Notes: generated from the letters alone by a model not told the origin. DNA of 64,000 nt from Polynucleobacter kasalickyi (GCF_900176405.1 NZ_FWXJ01000001.1:248001-312000); one strand, 5' to 3'. Shown: positions 1-8,670, counted from the first letter of the stretch. Program-made: numbers and translations.

Positions 1-34
1 ACCAGCCCATTCCAACAAGTGCTGCATTAATCAT
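1..34 (-). CDS. Gfo/Idh/MocA-type oxidoreductase, N-terminal fragment (cut by window edge)
   Basis: Only the first 11 codons, on the minus strand, lie in the window. They read MINAALVGMGW, the opening beta strand and start of the glycine-rich NAD(P)-binding turn (GxGxxG) typical of Gfo/Idh/MocA dehydrogenases. The ATG is 33 bases beyond the stop of the enolase-superfamily gene on the same strand, so it is probably the next gene of that operon. Family assignment from 11 residues is an inference; another Rossmann-fold dehydrogenase is possible. Confidence 0.5.
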   Translation of the reverse strand, partial: MINAALVGMGW

Positions 35-67
35 TTTTATACTCAGTCTCTTAGGTTAATAATTTCT

Positions 68-1192
68 TTATTTCATTTGATATTTTTGGACTAAACTTTC
101 ATCTACTTCAATACCTAGCCCAGCAGTATTTGGTACATAGAGCATGCCATTCACCGTTTGGATCGGGGCTTGCACAATATCTTGCGCCAATGACAAGTGG
201 CTTGGACTTACACCCCATCTGACATGAGGCAGGGCGGCGCTGAGGTGCAGTAAAGCCGCTGATGCAATACTGGATTCAGCTAATTTTCCTGCCAAATTGA
301 GTTCTAGGCCCAGCGCTGCACAGGCATGTCCAGCGGCCATGAGACCACTAATACCACCAAACTTTAAGGTTTTTAACGATACCCCAGCAATACCTAAGGG
401 CAAATGTGCCAAAACAGCGGCCATATCGGTTACGGATTCATCTAAACCAATTTTGACAGGACTTAAGGCAATCAGCTTTTCTAAATCCTGTATCGCTGAT
501 TTTTGCAACGGCTGTTCAAAATAAGATAAATTTGCATCTTTTACCCCTACGACATAGCTGGAGGCTTGTTCAAGGTTCATGCCCATGTTGGCATCACCAC
601 AGTACTTAATCTCATCACCATACTCAGCACGTAGAGTATTCGTTAGCAAAATATCATCAGCGAGGGATTTTACGCCAAGCTTTAATTTGAAAAAGCGGTA
701 ACCTTGTTCTATCATTTTGCCTGTTTCATGCACATCTTTTTCCACACTCTTATTACCGATTAACCATAAAGGTTCGGCTTTTTCGCGTTGTTTACCACCA
801 ATTAACACGTGTACTGGTACTTGTAGATAGCGACCCACGAGGTCATATAAGGCAATATCAATGGCAGCAATGGCGCTTTTCCCTTGTTTGACGAACGGGT
901 AAAGAGACTTTGTGATACCAGATAAATCCAGAGCGTTTTTGCCAGGTAAGTGATCTTTGATCGAGTCATTAAAGGCACTCATTAATTCAGCTAAAGTAGA
1001 GCCACCGTGACTTGGGGCTGAAGTAGTTTCTCCCCAGCCAACCAAACCATTTGTCGCCTCGATTCGAACCAACATGGTTTCGGCTTCCCGTAATTCGACA
1101 CCAGCCATGAGAACAGGCTTAATCATCGGCAAACATACTGCAAATGCTTCAACTTTTTTGATAATGAGTGGTGAGAGTGTACTTGTATCCAT
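68..1192 (-). CDS. Mandelate racemase/muconate lactonizing enzyme family protein (enolase superfamily)
   Basis: 374 aa, normal for the family. The N-terminal capping domain (about residues 1-130) is followed by the TIM barrel. The catalytic set is visible: KLKLG (the KxK base pair) near residue 170, the metal ligands in CGDAN (about 198), FEQPL (about 224) and GLDES (about 250), and the opposite lysine in SLKTLKFGG (about 275). The second KxK-type lysine makes it muconate-lactonizing/dipeptide-epimerase-like rather than mandelate-racemase-like (His-Asp dyad). It abstracts a proton alpha to a carboxylate; the substrate cannot be read from sequence. It lies 26 bases downstream of a beta-hydroxyacid dehydrogenase gene and in one operon with two solute receptors, so a role in catabolism of an imported carboxylic acid is inferred. 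Confidence 0.85.
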   Translation of the reverse strand: MDTSTLSPLIIKKVEAFAVCLPMIKPVLMAGVELREAETMLVRIEATNGLVGWGETTSAPSHGGSTLAELMSAFNDSIKDHLPGKNALDLSGITKSLYPFVKQGKSAIAAIDIALYDLVGRYLQVPVHVLIGGKQREKAEPLWLIGNKSVEKDVHETGKMIEQGYRFFKLKLGVKSLADDILLTNTLRAEYGDEIKYCGDANMGMNLEQASSYVVGVKDANLSYFEQPLQKSAIQDLEKLIALSPVKIGLDESVTDMAAVLAHLPLGIAGVSLKTLKFGGISGLMAAGHACAALGLELNLAGKLAESSIASAALLHLSAALPHVRWGVSPSHLSLAQDIVQAPIQTVNGMLYVPNTAGLGIEVDESLVQKYQMK

Positions 1193-1218
1193 AGGTTTAT
1201 TTCCGCAGGTTCAATGGT

Positions 1219-2115
1219 TTATTGGGGTTTTACTAAACTATTTTTCAGGATGGCTTCAAAAATAATGGCGTTATCTAAATGGCCATTACCCTGTGCTAAC
1301 TCTGTTTCAAGTAATTCGATATAGCGCTGCGCTAACGGGAGATGTTGATCCTTAGCCTGCGCAAGATCCCAGATTAAATGAAAATCTTTCAAGCTTTGAT
1401 CGACTTTACTTTGAGGATTCTGGTACTGGCGTTGCACCATCAGACTACCCTTTACTCCCATCACACTCGAAGCCGCAGCGGAGAGTTGCAAGGTCGCTAA
1501 TAATTTTGCTGGATCTAGCCCTAATTGTTGACCAAATACGAGTCCTTCAGCCATCGACGCACGGTGTAAGCCTAGTACTAAGTTAATCGCTAACTTCGCT
1601 TTACCAGCATCGCCTACTTCGCCAATATGTTGACGTTTAGGTGTCACAATATCTAGTAGAGCGCTCACCTGACTAAACTGAGTTTCATCTCCTCCCATCA
1701 AGCCTAGCGCATCACCTCGCGCAAGTTGCAGACTAGTGCCGGAAATGGGTAGCTCTAAAAAGTGGTGGCCAAGATCGGTAAAGGCTTTGGCAATACGCTT
1801 GATTTCATCAGGGTCACAGGTACTTGTGCAAATGACGGTAATCGGTTCTTTAGGTTGGTCTTTTAGTAAGCCATCAGCTCCTAATAGGGTTGCCTCGACT
1901 TGTGCCGTATTAAATACAGCCAAAAAAATCACTCGACAAGCAGTCCCTAGACCTGGAATTGTACGAATCCGGTCGGCGCCAAACTCTTTACAGCGATTTA
2001 AATCGACATCATAGCCCAGCAATTGGACGCCAGCACTATCTAATCTTTTGACGAGTGCATTGCCCATCAGTCCAAGACCAATTACTCCCACATGGTTAGA
2101 CAGTGGGGTACTCAT
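1219..2115 (-). CDS. NAD(P)-dependent beta-hydroxyacid dehydrogenase (3-hydroxyisobutyrate dehydrogenase family)
   Basis: 298 aa, the usual length. The N-terminal Rossmann motif GLGLMGNALVKRL sits at about residues 13-25. The substrate-binding signature region ELPISGTSLQLARGDAL is at about 121-137, and the catalytic lysine helix GKAKLAINLVLG at about 170-181, with the family Lys in the KxxxN pattern. The family oxidises 2- or 3-hydroxy acids, or reduces semialdehydes, in the cytosol. The ATG overlaps the stop of the upstream TRAP-receptor gene by four bases, so the two are translationally coupled. The exact substrate (for example a tartronate-semialdehyde-like compound) is not determinable. 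Confidence 0.85.
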   Translation of the reverse strand: MSTPLSNHVGVIGLGLMGNALVKRLDSAGVQLLGYDVDLNRCKEFGADRIRTIPGLGTACRVIFLAVFNTAQVEATLLGADGLLKDQPKEPITVICTSTCDPDEIKRIAKAFTDLGHHFLELPISGTSLQLARGDALGLMGGDETQFSQVSALLDIVTPKRQHIGEVGDAGKAKLAINLVLGLHRASMAEGLVFGQQLGLDPAKLLATLQLSAAASSVMGVKGSLMVQRQYQNPQSKVDQSLKDFHLIWDLAQAKDQHLPLAQRYIELLETELAQGNGHLDNAIIFEAILKNSLVKPQ

Positions 2116-3230
2116 GGTAACAAATCCATAAACGGATGATCCAGCGATTCCTGCATTAATTCATCGGAGGTAAATTCAGCATAGTGTTTAGCCCATTGCA
2201 AAATATCTTCGACGATCTCATCGCCACTGTAACCTTGGGCAGTGAGTTGGTCAATTAATTGCTGTTTTACTGGCGCTACTTGATTGCGCCAAATACTTTG
2301 TTCTTCAGTGGTTAAGGAAATGAATTCCATGCCATTTTCTAAAAACGCTTCACAAGCTTTTGCACCAGCTAGGCCGTAAAAAAGTTGCGCGCCTGCTTGC
2401 GCTAAGCCCCTTAACCATTGATTGAGAATGATCTTTAAATCTTCAGGTAATTGTTGATAAAACGTAGGTGACAAACCATATTCAAGGTTGACGCGTACTA
2501 AGTTTGCACTAGTGCGGTAATTGGCATGTTTATAGAGTCCAACAGTATGTGCGGCACTATCAGAAATAGAGATGGCAAAAACCTCATTTCCTTCGTAAGC
2601 CTTTTTACCCTCTGGGGTACTACAGCCAACAGGGATTGCACCTAGCGCAGAAAATAGGTCGGACTCAACGCCATTACTACAGGCGATTTTTTTTCCGGCA
2701 ATATCCGCCAGGGTTCTAATAGGTTCGCGACTGAATAAATTGTATTCACTCGTTGCTACCATGCGGCCCATCAAAACGCCTTGACTCTCAAAATCTTTTT
2801 TGAAATGTTTGTGATACAGCGCCTCAGAGACAGCAGTTGCCCCTTCCGCACTATCAAAGATAAAGGGGAGGCTTAACGCCTGAGCTGCAGGAAACATGGT
2901 TGCATCCCATGCGGAATAGACCGGACACATATCTGTAATACCGGCTTTAAGTGCTTCGATACCTTCACGCTCTTTATGCAAACTTCCACCCCAAAAAGCT
3001 TTTACTTGGATTGCTCCAGCGGTCATTTGATGAAGACGTTTAAACGCAGGTTCAAACACATCCACTACCGCGGGTGAACTGCCAGGAATATGCGCACTAA
3101 CGCGCAAAACAAACTGTGGTTCAACCGACACTAAATCCTGAGCAGGAACGTCAAGCCATGCTCTAGCTATATTGGTTTTTTGAATGACTTGTTCAACGCT
3201 GTCATTTCCAGCGATTTGTATAGGAGACAT
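2112..3230 (-). CDS. TRAP transporter substrate-binding protein, DctP family, without a visible signal peptide
   Basis: From about residue 43 the protein follows the DctP fold: LRVSAHIPGSSPAV, then FEPAFKRLHQMTAG, GSLHKEREGIEALKAGITDM, LSLPFIFDS, a KKIACSN segment where family members carry the ligand-binding Arg region, and a C-terminal LTTEEQSIWRNQV helix. DctP proteins are periplasmic receptors for organic acids, but this N-terminus (MSPIQIAGNDSVEQ...) has no hydrophobic signal segment. Starts: ATG at 3230 directly follows the stop of the upstream Bug gene (TAATATG); an in-frame ATG at 3242 would overlap it by 11 bases and also gives no signal. No DctQ/DctM genes are adjacent. Family is clear; location and partner are unclear. 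Confidence 0.8.
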   Translation of the reverse strand: MSPIQIAGNDSVEQVIQKTNIARAWLDVPAQDLVSVEPQFVLRVSAHIPGSSPAVVDVFEPAFKRLHQMTAGAIQVKAFWGGSLHKEREGIEALKAGITDMCPVYSAWDATMFPAAQALSLPFIFDSAEGATAVSEALYHKHFKKDFESQGVLMGRMVATSEYNLFSREPIRTLADIAGKKIACSNGVESDLFSALGAIPVGCSTPEGKKAYEGNEVFAISISDSAAHTVGLYKHANYRTSANLVRVNLEYGLSPTFYQQLPEDLKIILNQWLRGLAQAGAQLFYGLAGAKACEAFLENGMEFISLTTEEQSIWRNQVAPVKQQLIDQLTAQGYSGDEIVEDILQWAKHYAEFTSDELMQESLDHPFMDLLP

Positions 3231-3231
3231 A

Positions 3232-4242
3232 TTAATCAGCATCTTTCAAGTTTGCTTCTTTCACAATTTTTCCGTAACGTGCAATTTCAGCTTGATAGTA
3301 TTTTGCAAATTCGGCTGGTGGGCTGTTGATCATGCGAAATCCTTGTTCTTCTAATTTCGCTTTGATTTCGGGTCTTTGAATCACTTTTGAGGCAACTTGA
3401 TAGACTTTTTGCACGATAGCATCGGGAGTTTTTGCTGGCAAAAAGAAACCAAACCAAGTTTCGATTTCTAAACCTGGGTAACCAAGTTCTGCAGTAGTTG
3501 GAATCTCTGGAGCCATTGGTGAGCGCTTCGCAGAAAGAACTGCAAGGGCACGAATCTTGCCTGATTTTAGGTGTTGAATCGCTAAGGGTAAAGTCGGGAA
3601 AACAGAGTTCACTTGACCTGCTAAAGCATCACTAATCGATTGCGCAGTAGATTTATAGGGTACATGAAGGATATCGACTTTTGCACTGATCTTGAAAGAT
3701 TCCCCAGCGAAATGACCAATACTGCCATTACCCCAAGAAGAGTAGCTGATCTTGCCAGGTTGCTTTTTTGCTAACTCAATAAATTCGGCGAGATTTTTTG
3801 CTGGAACTTTTTCGTTGACGACTAATACGAGTGGGACTGAAGCCATTAGGATGACAGGGATAAAGTCTTTTCTAGCATCATAAGTTTGCTTACTCATCCA
3901 AGGATTAGTCGCAATGGAGGTAGACTCCAGCATGATGTTATAGCCATCAGGTTTGGCCCGTGAAAAAAACTCTTCGCCAATTGCGCCATTTGCGCCTGGG
4001 CGATTTTCGATAATGACTGTCTGTCCAAACTCTTCATTGAGAGCCGGCGCTAACATTCTGGCTACTAAATCAGATGTACCGCCAGCAGCCATGGGGAGTG
4101 TCATCGTGATGGCACGATTCGGATAGGTATCCGTTTGACTGTAAACGATGCTTGGTGAAGTGGTAAAAAGAGCTAATAAACTGAATGAGAGCAAGCCTCT
4201 GCTGAATTTGGTTTGGTGATGTTTTTGCAACATTGAAATCAT
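3232..4242 (-). CDS. Bug/TctC family tripartite tricarboxylate transporter receptor
   Basis: 336 aa periplasmic solute receptor. A signal peptide is visible: basic start, hydrophobic LLSFSLLALFTTSP, cleavage near VYSQ. The mature protein opens with the family hallmark YPNRAITMTLPMAAGGTSD, followed by the ENRPGANGAIG loop and AKPDGYN, which form the ligand pocket in Bug proteins. The start at 4242 is supported by GGAGG five bases upstream. It is the first gene of the minus-strand operon ending with the partial oxidoreductase at the left edge. No TctA or TctB permease gene is nearby, which is common for this expanded family in Burkholderiales. Ligand unknown, probably a carboxylate. Confidence 0.92.
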   Translation of the reverse strand: MISMLQKHHQTKFSRGLLSFSLLALFTTSPSIVYSQTDTYPNRAITMTLPMAAGGTSDLVARMLAPALNEEFGQTVIIENRPGANGAIGEEFFSRAKPDGYNIMLESTSIATNPWMSKQTYDARKDFIPVILMASVPLVLVVNEKVPAKNLAEFIELAKKQPGKISYSSWGNGSIGHFAGESFKISAKVDILHVPYKSTAQSISDALAGQVNSVFPTLPLAIQHLKSGKIRALAVLSAKRSPMAPEIPTTAELGYPGLEIETWFGFFLPAKTPDAIVQKVYQVASKVIQRPEIKAKLEEQGFRMINSPPAEFAKYYQAEIARYGKIVKEANLKDAD

Positions 4243-4280
4243 TGTAGCCTCCGTAATTGATCTATTTTTTTAATCTTTTG

Positions 4281-4371
4281 TTTAATTTTAGCTGAAATAA
4301 AGCTGCTTAGGTAGTGCCGGAATTAAAACAAACTCGTTAATCGGTGGATAATTAAGGTAATTTAATTTTAG
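4281..4371. promoter_or_regulatory. Divergent intergenic region with an 11-base direct repeat
   Basis: The 137-base AT-rich gap between the divergent Bug gene and the FAD protein gene must hold both promoters. The string TTTAATTTTAG occurs twice, at 4281-4291 and 4361-4371. In such AT-rich DNA this may be chance. No convincing -35/-10 pair was identified. Confidence 0.2.
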
Positions 4372-4379
4372 ACAAAATA

Positions 4380-5990
4380 ATGATTCAAATAAATGAATTA
4401 AGGTTGCCGATTGATCATGTGCCGCAAGCACTAGAACAGGCGATTCTTCATCGACTTCAATTAGCCCCTGAGGAGTTGATTCGCTTTGAAATTTTTAAGC
4501 GAAGTGTGGATGCCCGTAAAAATGTTGAACTGACTTTAACTTATACCGTTCACGTCTCTGTCAAAGATGAGTCGGCTGTTTTATCTAAATGGTCGTTCGA
4601 CCCACAGGTGCGACCAGCCCCTGATACGCGCTATCATTTTGTGGCGAAAGCACCTGAGTTATTTGATCAGCGACCGGTTGTGATTGGCTTTGGTCCGTGC
4701 GGCTTGTTTGCTGCTTTGGTTCTAGCGCAAATGGGTTTTAAACCTATTGTGTTGGAGAGGGGCAAGGCTGTTCGAGAAAGAACACAAGATACTTGGGGGT
4801 TATGGCGTAGAAACACCCTGAATCCTGAGTCGAATGTGCAATTTGGTGAAGGTGGAGCTGGCTTGTTTTCGGATGGTAAGTTGTATAGTCAGATTAAAGA
4901 TCCTCAATTCTTAGGGCGTAAGGTAATCGCCGAATTTATTAAGGCGGGAGCACCTGCTGAAATTCAATATGTCGCCAAACCTCATATCGGTACTTTTCGA
5001 CTCGTTGGTGTCGTTGAAAAGATGCGAGAAGAAATCATTGCGCTCGGTGGAGAAGTTCGTTTTTCTAGTAAGGTCACCGAGTTTTTGATTAACAATGGAC
5101 AGTTAGAGGGGCTAAAGTTAGAAGATGGTCAAACGATTGCAACCCAACGAGCGATTTTAGCCCTAGGCCATAGTTCCCGAGATACTTTTACAGCCTTACA
5201 TCAAGCGAAAGTGTATTTAGAGCAGAAACCTTTTTCAGTGGGTTTTCGCATTGAACATCCGCAATCAATCATTGACCGTGCCAGATTAGGTCCGCATGCG
5301 GGTAATCCTATCGTAGGTGCTGCGGATTACAAATTAGTCCATCACGCCAAAAATGGCCGTTCTGTGTATAGTTTTTGTATGTGCCCAGGTGGGACTGTGG
5401 TTGCTGCAACCTCTGAACCCAATCGAGTGGTGACGAATGGTATGAGCCAGTATTCTAGAAATGAGCGGAATGCCAATGCCGCAATTGTGGTGGGTATTAG
5501 TCCAGAGGATTATCCCGGTGGCCCCTTAGCTGGGATTGAATTCCAACGTGACCTTGAATCCAAAGCTTTCATCATGGGAGGTAGTAATTATGAAGCGCCA
5601 GGATCATTGGTCGGGGATTTTTTAAAAGGCCAAGTCTCACAAGAGTTTCGGAGCGTTTTACCTTCCTATAAACCAGGCGTACATTTGACCGATTTAACCC
5701 AAGCGCTCCCTCACTATGCCATCGAGGCAATCCAAGAAGCGATCCCCCATTTTGATAAAAAAATTGCTGGATTTTCCATGAATGATGCCATCTTTACTGG
5801 GGTTGAGACAAGAACCTCTGCGCCTTTACGTATTACGCGTGGCTTAGATTTTCAATCGCTCAATGTTCGAGGCCTCTATCCAGCTGGTGAAGGTGCTGGT
5901 TATGCAGGTGGAATTTTATCTGCCGGCGTTGATGGCATTAAAGTTGCCCAAGCTGTCGCTATCGATATGATGCAAAATGTTTCTAATTAG
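4380..5990 (+). CDS. NAD(P)/FAD-dependent oxidoreductase (COG2509-type uncharacterised flavoprotein)
   Basis: 536 aa. Residues 1-95 form a small N-terminal domain with the typical start INELRLPIDH and the FKRSVDARK segment. The FAD-binding dinucleotide motif VIGFGPCGLFAALVLAQMG is at about 100-118, followed by VLERGKAVRERTQD. The strongly conserved VQFGEGGAGLFSDGKLYSQI stretch (about 157-176) and the second flavin motif GLYPAGEGAGYAGGILSAG near the C-terminus place it in the widespread flavoprotein family annotated only as FAD-dependent dehydrogenase. Its substrate is unknown. It is monocistronic or leads into the Bug gene 26 bases downstream. The ATG at 4380 lacks a strong Shine-Dalgarno; the nearest AAGG is about 20 bases upstream. 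Confidence 0.85.
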   Translation: MIQINELRLPIDHVPQALEQAILHRLQLAPEELIRFEIFKRSVDARKNVELTLTYTVHVSVKDESAVLSKWSFDPQVRPAPDTRYHFVAKAPELFDQRPVVIGFGPCGLFAALVLAQMGFKPIVLERGKAVRERTQDTWGLWRRNTLNPESNVQFGEGGAGLFSDGKLYSQIKDPQFLGRKVIAEFIKAGAPAEIQYVAKPHIGTFRLVGVVEKMREEIIALGGEVRFSSKVTEFLINNGQLEGLKLEDGQTIATQRAILALGHSSRDTFTALHQAKVYLEQKPFSVGFRIEHPQSIIDRARLGPHAGNPIVGAADYKLVHHAKNGRSVYSFCMCPGGTVVAATSEPNRVVTNGMSQYSRNERNANAAIVVGISPEDYPGGPLAGIEFQRDLESKAFIMGGSNYEAPGSLVGDFLKGQVSQEFRSVLPSYKPGVHLTDLTQALPHYAIEAIQEAIPHFDKKIAGFSMNDAIFTGVETRTSAPLRITRGLDFQSLNVRGLYPAGEGAGYAGGILSAGVDGIKVAQAVAIDMMQNVSN

Positions 5991-6016
5991 TTCATCTAAT
6001 GTAATTTTAAGGAGTT

Positions 6017-7009
6017 ATGATGCAAACCATGAATAAAATCTCTCGCCCTTTAGCGAAATCTGTATTGATCGCTTTATTAGCCATCACCGCTTTAACTACT
6101 CAGAGTGCATTTGCGCAGGCTTGGCCTACTCATACGATTAAAATTGTTGTGCCCTTTGGGCCAGGTGGAGCTAATGATTTAATTGCTCGCGCAGCTGCCG
6201 AGGGCATGTCAAAAGAATTAGGTCAAAGTATTGTGGTCGAAAATAAACCCGGGGCAGGTGCAACTTTAGGCGCTGATTTTGTTGCTAAGGCAACACCGGA
6301 TGGTTACACCTTTTTAATTGCAGCAGCAGGGCTGGTAACGAATAGCTTAATTAAAGCGAAAATGCCCTATAAGGATGCAGATTTGACTCCCGTTGGTATG
6401 ATTGCAGTGAGTCCTTCTGTCATTGTGGTGGCAGCTGACTCACCGATTAAAAATTTAAAAGAACTCATTGAAGCCTCGAAAAAAGGACAGGGCCTTAATT
6501 TTTCTACAGCAGGTACTGGCAGCACTCCCCATTTTGTCGCTGAAATGCTTAAAATCAGTGGTGGTGGTAAGTTTGACATCATCCCCTATAAAAGTGGCTC
6601 TGAGGGAATGGTCGCTGTTGTAGGGCACCAAACAGATGCTACCTCTGAGGCTAGCGTCGTAGTTATTCCACAAATTGCTGGGAATAAGCTACGTCCAATA
6701 GCATCGACCTGGAATACAAGGATTGCCGCCTTGAAAGATGTGCCAACTGCCAAAGAACTAGGTTACTCAAATATTTTTATTGGCCACTGGGCTGGGTTGC
6801 TTGCCCCTGCAGGCACACCGAATGACATTTTAGAAAAAATGAATGACGCCCTGAATAAAGCTTTAAAAAGACCAGAAATTAAAGACCGTCTCATTAGCCA
6901 AGGGATTGAACCTGTTGGTGGAACACGCGCCTCTTTTGTGAAATTTATCGAGGAAGAAAGAGCGCGTTTAGGTGCAATCGTAAAAGCTACGAATATGAAA
7001 GAAGATTAA
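6017..7009 (+). CDS. Bug/TctC family tripartite tricarboxylate transporter receptor
   Basis: 330 aa. The signal peptide is LLAITALTTQSAFAQA. The family hallmark WPTHTIKIVVPFGPGGANDL opens the mature part, then VVENKPGAGATLG and the ATPDGYT loop. AAGGAG lies just upstream of two adjacent ATGs (6017 and 6020); the second has the better spacing. It follows the FAD-protein gene by 26 bases and may be co-transcribed with it. No permease genes are nearby. Ligand unknown. Confidence 0.92.
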   Translation: MMQTMNKISRPLAKSVLIALLAITALTTQSAFAQAWPTHTIKIVVPFGPGGANDLIARAAAEGMSKELGQSIVVENKPGAGATLGADFVAKATPDGYTFLIAAAGLVTNSLIKAKMPYKDADLTPVGMIAVSPSVIVVAADSPIKNLKELIEASKKGQGLNFSTAGTGSTPHFVAEMLKISGGGKFDIIPYKSGSEGMVAVVGHQTDATSEASVVVIPQIAGNKLRPIASTWNTRIAALKDVPTAKELGYSNIFIGHWAGLLAPAGTPNDILEKMNDALNKALKRPEIKDRLISQGIEPVGGTRASFVKFIEEERARLGAIVKATNMKED

Positions 7010-7021
7010 TTTATTTAAATT

Positions 7022-7061
7022 TATACGGCCTTATAAGGTCGGTATATACATAGCAGTTTTT
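7022..7061 (+). terminator. Possible stem-loop after the Bug gene
   Basis: A short inverted repeat centred on CCTTATAAGG (7029-7038) has outer arms TATAC and GTATA, and a run of five T lies about 10 bases after the stem. The T-run is displaced from the stem, so this is a weak terminator candidate. Confidence 0.3.
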
Positions 7062-7074
7062 AATGAAGGTGAGT

Positions 7075-7896
7075 ATGAAAATCAATCAATATGTTCTAGG
7101 TAGTTTGTTGGCAATGAGTATTTCAAGTGTTGCGGTTGCGCAAACCACCGCAAACTCGGGAGTAGTTGCCACGGTGAATGGCGTTAAGGTTTTTAATAAA
7201 GAGCTTGAAACAATGGTGAAAGCTGCTGAGGCTTCGGGTGCAAAAGATTCTCCAGACTTGCGCAATGCCATCTTAAACGACCTCGTGATCCGTGAAGCAA
7301 TTCTGCAAGATGTCAAAAAGAATAACCTCGAAAAACGAGCTGATAACGAGGCTCGTATCAAAATTGCCAATCAAAATATCTTGATTGATTTATGGTTTGC
7401 TGAGTTCATGAAAGCGCACCCAATTAATGAGCCTGAGCTAAGAGCCGAGTATGATCGACAGGCTGCTTTAACCAAAGATGGTAAGAATTCCAATGAGTAT
7501 AAAATTTCACAAATTATTCTCGCCACGGAGAGTGATGCAAGCGATGTGGTCAATAAACTCAATGGCGGTGGAAACTTTAGCCAGTTAGCAAAAGAAAAGT
7601 CATTAGACAAACAAAGTGCGGTCAATGGCGGCGAAATTCCAAACTGGATTCTGCCTGATCAATTAGTGCCTCCGCTAGGCGAAACAGTCATTGCCCTAAC
7701 AAAGGGTAAAGTGGCTTCAAAGGCTGTTCGGACGAATTTGGGTTGGCACGTGGTTCGTTTGGATGATATGCGGAAATTTAAATTACCGACTTTTGAAGAG
7801 TCCAAAGGCGCTATTTCCCAATCCATCTTTAATCGCCGTAAGCAAGAAGCAATTTCTGAATTAATGAAAAAAGTAACGGTAGTGCCGGTAAAGTAA
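7075..7896 (+). CDS. Parvulin-type peptidyl-prolyl cis-trans isomerase (SurA/PpiC-like), exported
   Basis: 273 aa from the chosen start. It has a signal peptide (LGSLLAMSISSVAVAQ), an N-terminal SurA-like helical region (ATVNGVKVFNKELE ... LRNAILNDLVIREAIL) and one parvulin domain at about residues 135-235 (YKISQIILATESDA, FSQLAKEKSLDK, GGEIPNWILPDQL, KTNLGWHVVRLDD-like end). It isomerises prolyl bonds and chaperones outer-membrane or periplasmic proteins. The start at 7075 is preferred because GAAGGTGAG, just upstream, is an ideal ribosome site; an in-frame ATG at 7063 overlaps that site. It stands alone between a Bug gene and a convergent thioesterase. Confidence 0.9.
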   Translation: MKINQYVLGSLLAMSISSVAVAQTTANSGVVATVNGVKVFNKELETMVKAAEASGAKDSPDLRNAILNDLVIREAILQDVKKNNLEKRADNEARIKIANQNILIDLWFAEFMKAHPINEPELRAEYDRQAALTKDGKNSNEYKISQIILATESDASDVVNKLNGGGNFSQLAKEKSLDKQSAVNGGEIPNWILPDQLVPPLGETVIALTKGKVASKAVRTNLGWHVVRLDDMRKFKLPTFEESKGAISQSIFNRRKQEAISELMKKVTVVPVK

Positions 7897-7957
7897 CTTG
7901 GTATTACAACCGCTAATCTGACTCAGATGTTGGCTGTTTGAGAATGACAGCGGGAGT

Positions 7958-8395
7958 TCAGCGCAGTGTGGGAAGTAATACTTCCCGCCATTCTGCTGGT
8001 ATTGACGTGCTTTTTTTGGTCGCTGTATTGGCGTAAACATAGGTTAATTCGGCATTCACCAGTAGTTCATCCCCATGGTAAATTTCTGTAGTGATTTGCA
8101 TCGATGAGTTCCCTAAACGAGAACATCTCACGCAAATATCGAGTAAATCATCAAATTTTGCAGATTGGTGGTATTCGAGGTTGGCTTTTTTGACGAAAAA
8201 CTCATTGCCTAAATCACTCATCTCCAAGAAGCTTGGTAGAGGTAGAATTCTCCAAAATTCAGTAAATCCGATATCACAGTAGGTTAGATAATGACTATTA
8301 AAAACAATGGCTTGTTGGTCAATTTCTGACCAACGGACACGCAAAGGAAAGGTAAAAGTGAAATCTGCTTTAGCCATTTTAGAATTAGCTGACAT
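7958..8395 (-). CDS. Acyl-CoA thioesterase, 4-hydroxybenzoyl-CoA thioesterase (hotdog) family
   Basis: 145 aa single hotdog domain. The N-terminal RVRWSEIDQQAIVFNSHYLTYCDIGFTEFWR matches the family pattern RwxEvDxxGhvfnxxYlxyfe, with Asp as the catalytic residue. Hotdog thioesterases of this type hydrolyse short or aryl acyl-CoAs in the cytosol. MSANSK or the inner MAKADF (8377) could be the start. A strong hairpin terminator for the upstream 64-aa gene lies directly before the ATG, so this gene probably has its own promoter inside or just past that region, or depends on readthrough. Substrate unknown. Confidence 0.85.
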   Translation of the reverse strand: MSANSKMAKADFTFTFPLRVRWSEIDQQAIVFNSHYLTYCDIGFTEFWRILPLPSFLEMSDLGNEFFVKKANLEYHQSAKFDDLLDICVRCSRLGNSSMQITTEIYHGDELLVNAELTYVYANTATKKSTSIPAEWREVLLPTLR

Positions 8396-8399
8396 TGAA

Positions 8400-8421
8400 A
8401 AAGGAGACCAAGGTCTCCTTT
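8400..8421 (-). terminator. Rho-independent terminator behind the 64-aa gene
   Basis: A perfect inverted repeat, AAAGGAGACC and GGTCTCCTTT, is separated by two bases. Read on the minus strand it is followed by TTTTTC. It lies between the stop of the 64-aa gene and the start codon of the thioesterase. Confidence 0.75.
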
Positions 8422-8475
8422 AGGTGATTCGATCTAGGAATAAAATTACTCTTACGCCTCAGGCAGTTGGATGAA

Positions 8476-8670
8476 TTAATGTACCATCGCTGATGAAGAA
8501 GTCCAATTGCCAAAGCCCATTACTTTGAGGGATAACTCAGCAAACTCTTCTAAAGAAACAGGAATCAATCCACGGGCAGTTCTTTTACGATTAAACTGTT
8601 CTAATTCTTGGGTTACATTAGCACCGTTAAATGCATTGAGAGTAGAAGTTGGTAAATCATTGGTTTTCAT
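8476..8670 (-). CDS. 64-aa conserved-looking hypothetical protein
   Basis: A short acidic-to-neutral soluble protein, with no signal peptide or membrane segment. The sequence begins MKTNDLPTSTLNAFNGANV, carries a predicted helical RKRTARGLIPVSLEEFAEL, and ends GFGNWTSSSAMVH. Real-gene evidence: GGAG eight bases before the ATG, a rho-independent terminator after the stop (8400-8421), and isolation as its own transcription unit. I do not recognise the family. The Ser-Leu-Glu-Glu-Phe helix resembles small regulatory or adaptor proteins only superficially. Confidence 0.6.
   Translation of the reverse strand: MKTNDLPTSTLNAFNGANVTQELEQFNRKRTARGLIPVSLEEFAELSLKVMGFGNWTSSSAMVH

Noticed and set aside
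2112..4242. Bug and DctP genes as parts of one frameshifted gene
   Set aside because: Each has a full domain of a different family, with a clean stop/start junction.
4281..4371. Direct repeat TTTAATTTTAG as an operator pair
   Set aside because: Only A/T-rich letters; chance occurrence is likely, so it is kept only as a low-confidence feature.
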